From Zhengitettix transpicula (lineage: Eukaryota; Arthropoda; Insecta; Orthoptera; Tetrigidae), in the NCBI GenBank assembly GCA_037074705.1, contig CM073591.1:72646532-72710531 (forward strand): a DNA stretch of 64,000 nucleotides. Reading direction: 5' to 3'. Shown here piece by piece: positions 59,901-64,000 of this stretch. Numbering within the stretch: the stretch's first letter is position 1; every line of letters starts with the position of its first letter. Made by a program: the position numbers and the translations under genes. Under the pieces are notes generated by a model that did no database searches, was not told the DNA's origin, and saw nothing but the letters and a program-made list of their open reading frames with translations.

Positions 59901-61764
59901 AAGTAAATAAATATAGTGTAGTTAAAAAAATAACTTGCTCTACTGCATAGGGTAAACTGGAAGGACACTAAATACCCGAATGAAAGAACGTACATTGTTG
60001 ACAACAGAGTGTCAATATGGAGTTTGATTTTCAAACATATAAGATTGAGCCAACCTCTAAAATATATCACTTTGCCAATGTCCTGGAATTCCAGAATTAT
60101 ATCCAAATGTTTTATATTAAATTTAAACTAAAAACAAATACTACTAAACTCAACGATAGCTTTGATCCGTTATAGTTTGACTGACTGCTTTGTTGTTTTT
60201 TAAAAAATTGTACTCTAATTCGTTTTAGCTTTGCTTTTGAGTTTTTTGTCGTCTGGTTTGTGCGCTGTGTCTTTAATACAGATCTTACATTTTTTAATCA
60301 CCTGACGAAAGCAACAAATATTAGAGGAATGTTGTGTTGTATTTATTTTATCACTTAATTTTCTCTATTAATTGGCTACTTCACTATCTGATTAGTCATA
60401 ATATACGTTTTAAAACATAAGGAGATTGATTAGGTTCATAAAGGATGATGGAACAGTGGGGGCGAATAGTTTATTTTTAGTTGAACAGAAAAAATATATC
60501 GAATGTGAGCTTATTTCCTTTTCCTATAAACTTTCTATATTTTTACACGTTAATTTATCATACATCTTTACTCCCCGTAATTAAATAAATGGAAGAACAC
60601 AGTCATAAAGCAGCATATTAGTTACCAGGAGCGGTAAAATATTTAATTTCACTTAGATTATTCTTTGTTATCTTGAGATTTCTGAAACTAAACATAATTA
60701 CACCATCCCTCACATTTCCTCAAAACAATCTTTTGACAATATTATTATTTTCTATGTACTCATCTAAAACACGTCTGTGTATTTTAGTTAGTACGTAAGG
60801 TACAATACTCCACCCGTTCATAAATAAATTCCGCAAAAGTTTGTTACCACGCAGGTTACTTTTGTCCGAATTCTTTGATCGTAATGAAATCTTAGCTTAT
60901 ATTTCCGTCGTAGATTAAATCAGTACACTCCATCTCTAAAACCTATTTTGCTTCATTTGAGTTTTATCTCAGTATTTTTTCTTCAAATTAAAATATAACT
61001 TTAAACATTACCGCCATTCTTCTGGGTCATTTTATATAATTTTCAACCCTTTTTGGATTTTTTCATCCAAATTACAAGTTGCACTAATTTTTCTGTGAAC
61101 CCATCTACAATACACTGCGTGGGGTGCTATTTTTATATACATTTTTTTTAAATATAAAAGTAATACTGTGATAGATTGTGTCTGGATTGTTTCATTCTAC
61201 GACCATAAATTTCATTATTCTGAGTCACGTACTGGACTAAATCTGGAAGAATGCTCACTTCTTTTATTGTAATGTTTTGATCCCTGTACTTTTCCCACAG
61301 CATATTTTATTACATTCATAGTGAATTAGTTATTTCAAAAATGGCATAATAAAGTTAAGTAAATATTTTTTTCCATTAAAAAATTACTTAATTAAATATA
61401 ATTATAAATATTACAGAAATATTGTATTTAAATTCAAAATTATGGTAAGAATTTACTAACTATTAATTGACAGATGTATAAGAAACTTGTTTCTGTTGAC
61501 GAGAATAGTTGGATAGGAGTTTGCAGAAGTGAATCAAAGGAGGTAAAGGTCTTAGATTTACAGACATATATTTTTACTATATATAACTTTAAAAAATTAA
61601 AATGTAACAAATTTTTTTTTAATTTGTAGTACATTTCTTCTGTAATAATTAAACAAGTTACTTGGCTAATAAGTATTCATATTTTCGTAGATATTTTTAT
61701 AAAACGCGTTTAATAACAGTTTAATAACAGAAAATACCATAAAACTGTCGTATTTCTATTAATA
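59901..61764. other. AT-rich DNA, nothing recognised
   Basis: No transposon or exon-like sequence seen up to the poly(A) signal of the next candidate gene. Confidence 0.5.
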
Positions 61765-62210
61765 TTTATTGTAAGAGAATTATTTTCCAAATGGCATTGG
61801 TTATTCCGGGACGTGTGCCAGCTTTTCTTCTTCAAACAGCCATGTATTTTGCCAGTGGATCCAGCTGGAGGGTTCACGAATGTTTGCTGTGTCAGCACAC
61901 CAAGATATTGAGCTGAAACACAGCCTCACAGAATTTACAAACTGAATCATCGCCGTTATTATGTCACAACACGTTTCTCGCGTTACCGCATCAACGACCC
62001 TGTTTCGTTGCTAGCTCTATAGTGATTTATGTACGACTTGTAACGTGAGGGAGCAGTTGATATCTTATAGTGACAGTAACATATATCCAGACAGAAGACC
62101 AGTTGCTCGATGGGATGCTTAGATAGTTGAACGAGCGTCATGAGATAGTTCCACAGAGATACAACGGAGCCGCTCAACATTACTCCTATTAATATCATCT
62201 CTGGATGCAT
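61765..62210 (-). CDS. Candidate 3' end of an unidentified gene, two exons
   Basis: The exon 62210-61987 (upstream limit unknown) includes MILIGVMLSGSVVSLWNYLM (hydrophobic, possible membrane segment) and SKHPIEQLVFCLDICYC. It ends TTGATGCG/GTAACG. A 74-bp intron (61986-61913) ends GCTGTGTTTCAG. The last exon (61912-61801) reads SISWCADTANIREPSSWIHW, then QNTWLFEEEKLAHVPE and stop. Phases match across the junction, making an Arg codon. AATAAA lies at 61770-61765, about 31 bp past the stop. The donor is weak (GTAACG) and I recognise no family, so this remains a hypothesis. Confidence 0.35.
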
Positions 62211-62930
62211 TGAACGCAGTACAAGCAGAAATTATCTTACAAAGCTCTTTATATGCACACTATGACATAATTTGCTATGCAAGTATGTTTCAGAAACTGA
62301 CGCCTATATTATTTATTGAGGTGCAAAGGTTAACAAATTATATTCAGATTCATTATAAAATACATCTCAAAGTTATAACAAATTAAAAAACTGCGCAATC
62401 CACGTAACGTAGTAAAGGAAAAATTTCCAATATAGCGTCCAAAAGTGACATGAAATGCTTTAATTTCTGTTGTTTAGAAATGAAAAATTATTAACGTTTA
62501 AAAAGCGAAAAATTAATAAATTAGAACTAAATCTTTTTTCTTATTTATGCGTCAAGTAAAATATATACATAATGGTCAATAAGACAGAAAAAGTTTAATA
62601 GTACATATATAGTTTAATGGCTGCAATTACAATAAAAGCAGTACAAATAGATGCAAAAGATGATACCTTAATATTTTTATTCCTAAAATTTCTTGAAATA
62701 TGATTGAAGATTTTACACTTATACAATTAAATTAATACAAAAATTCAATTAGTATGTTCCAATAAATATTTCAATTCTTTCCTATCTAATCAGTCAGATC
62801 AGTCTTAGCGAGAATGAATTAAGGCTCCTTTTAAGAAGTTGTAAGACGTAGAATAATTTGGATTTTCCGGAAACTGTTTACGTCAATAAAAAAATCTTCT
62901 TTACGCTAAATGTTGTGTGTAATGTTCAGT
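62211..62930. other. AT-rich DNA, nothing recognised
   Basis: It may contain an upstream intron of the preceding minus-strand candidate; nothing specific is visible. Confidence 0.4.
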
Positions 62931-62939
62931 GACCCGCAG

Positions 62940-63030
62940 TTATGGAGAAAGAAAGACTTCAGCAGAGTGCGAACGGAACTCAGTGAAGTTGGGTGACGTC
63001 ACCAGCCAGCACTGGACACGGACGTAAGGT
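62940..63030 (+). promoter_or_regulatory. Possible promoter/first exon with CRE-like palindrome
   Basis: A less AT-rich 90-bp patch holds an initiator-like TCAGTG (62980-62985), the perfect 12-bp palindrome GGTGACGTCACC (62992-63003, containing the CREB/ATF octamer) and a strong donor-like GGAC/GTAAGG at about 63024. No coding frame follows within the window. Confidence 0.3.
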
Positions 63031-64000
63031 ATATAATAGAATTATTTTTTCACTGAATTTTTAAAGTTATTGTAACTCACTTCTGTGTCAGAGACGATAA
63101 ATTTAAACAACTATATTAGTCCTCTTCTGGCATTAAGCTATTTAGAAAACAAAGTTTCGAATTAAGTAATTATTTTTTTAAGCATATAATACTTATTTTT
63201 ACATAAATCTTCCCTTCATTATTTCAAAATTGTGTGTTTTTACTTGATAGAACAACTTCGTTAGGATTAAAAGTTAATTTTAGTACATTAATTATGTCAA
63301 TCTATAAAATTTCATAGATGAATATATCCATTCGCATTAAACGTTAATTTTAATATGATTTTTCACATGGTTTAAATTGTATAAAATATTATTATTATTC
63401 ACCAATAGACGCTAGGAAATAATTAATTTAATCCAAATGAAATTTCGGGTATATTTTTTAATAACATATTTAACCTTCAGATTCTCCCATTCCAGCGGCT
63501 TTTATGTAATTATGCTCCATATTTCATCCAACATTTTGCATTGTACCCATTAAATCTAAGGGGGATAAAATCTCTCCTCCGTAGTGAGATTTTAGTCTGC
63601 AGTGAGATGTAATTTCATGTTCGGTAGGTAGAGAAAAAATCAAAGCCATGAAGGTGGAAGAGAACAAATCTTTTTAGAGCGGACAAGGCATTATCATAAT
63701 AATAGGAATTGTCAGTTCATGTGATAACCCATATTTTTATCATCATGGAGATGGTTTCAGCTTTATATTGTTATTATGTAACGTTCCAGTCAAATCAATA
63801 TGATACTAAATATACAAGAAAGGTTGGCTAATGATATGCAGTTTATAAATCACATACAGACTACGTATGTCTAAAGCCGTGACAGTTTCAGTCATCATAT
63901 GTTTGTAATTGTAGTTGTCTATTTGATTTTATAAACTCAATATTCGAGATTGAAAATTTTTTTTGCAAGATGTTAGTTCTGTATTTACTATCTGTAACTG
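63031..64000. other. AT-rich DNA, nothing recognised
   Basis: No coding, repeat or RNA signal recognised to the window end. Confidence 0.5.

Noticed and set aside
61440..61634. Small minus frame near 61.5 kb
   Set aside because: AT-rich, low-complexity residues, no splice or poly(A) context.
1..64000. CRISPR arrays, operons, phage or plasmid features
   Set aside because: None seen; splice sites, SINEs, mariners and poly(A) signals show animal nuclear DNA.

Overview
The window looks like insect nuclear DNA: strongly AT-rich, few open frames, long introns, microsatellites, tRNA-derived and poly(A)-tailed SINE-like repeats, mariner-like and Jockey-like transposon debris, and two genes for secreted leucine-rich-repeat (LRR) proteins with eukaryotic splice and poly(A) signals. 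A hemimetabolous insect with a large genome (cockroach/termite-like) would fit, but that is inference; no species marker is present. There are no bacterial operons, phage, CRISPR arrays or plasmid features.

Two gene structures are well supported. At the left edge, on the minus strand, is the 5' part of an LRR gene: promoter and exon 1 at 2761-2946, a 2,561-bp intron, and exon 2 at 1-199, which runs out of the window. Only five coding bases sit on exon 1 and the second Met codon is created by splicing. The joined frame gives a clean signal peptide and an LRR N-terminal cap. At 28945-29976 (+) is a second secreted LRR protein of 343 residues, with its whole coding region on one exon that begins exactly at a splice acceptor.

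Weaker candidate host exons are a two-exon 3' end at 61801-62210 (-), a terminal exon at 8362-8548 (-), and short or ambiguous pieces near 3.4, 10.7, 17.0 and 57.7 kb.

Much of the recognisable remainder is decayed mobile DNA. There are mariner/Tc1-type transposase relics at 22.4, 33.3, 38.5, 55.3-56.4, 59.2 and 59.8 kb. A Jockey-type retrotransposon tail lies at 40.1-40.5 kb and a hAT-like terminus at 42.2 kb. A tRNA-like SINE family occurs at 7.2-7.9 and 32.4 kb, with possible scraps at 31.2 and 50.9 kb. A ~540-bp poly(A)-tailed retroposon occurs at 21.7-22.4, 35.7-36.1, 47.0-47.5 and 55.85-56.07 kb; the 47-kb copy has a 17-bp target duplication. A tandem/inverted ~485-bp repeat is at 11.75-12.5 and 42.6-43.0 kb, and a diverged ~122-bp tandem repeat at 52.4-53.3 kb. 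Between these lie long AT-rich stretches where I see nothing.
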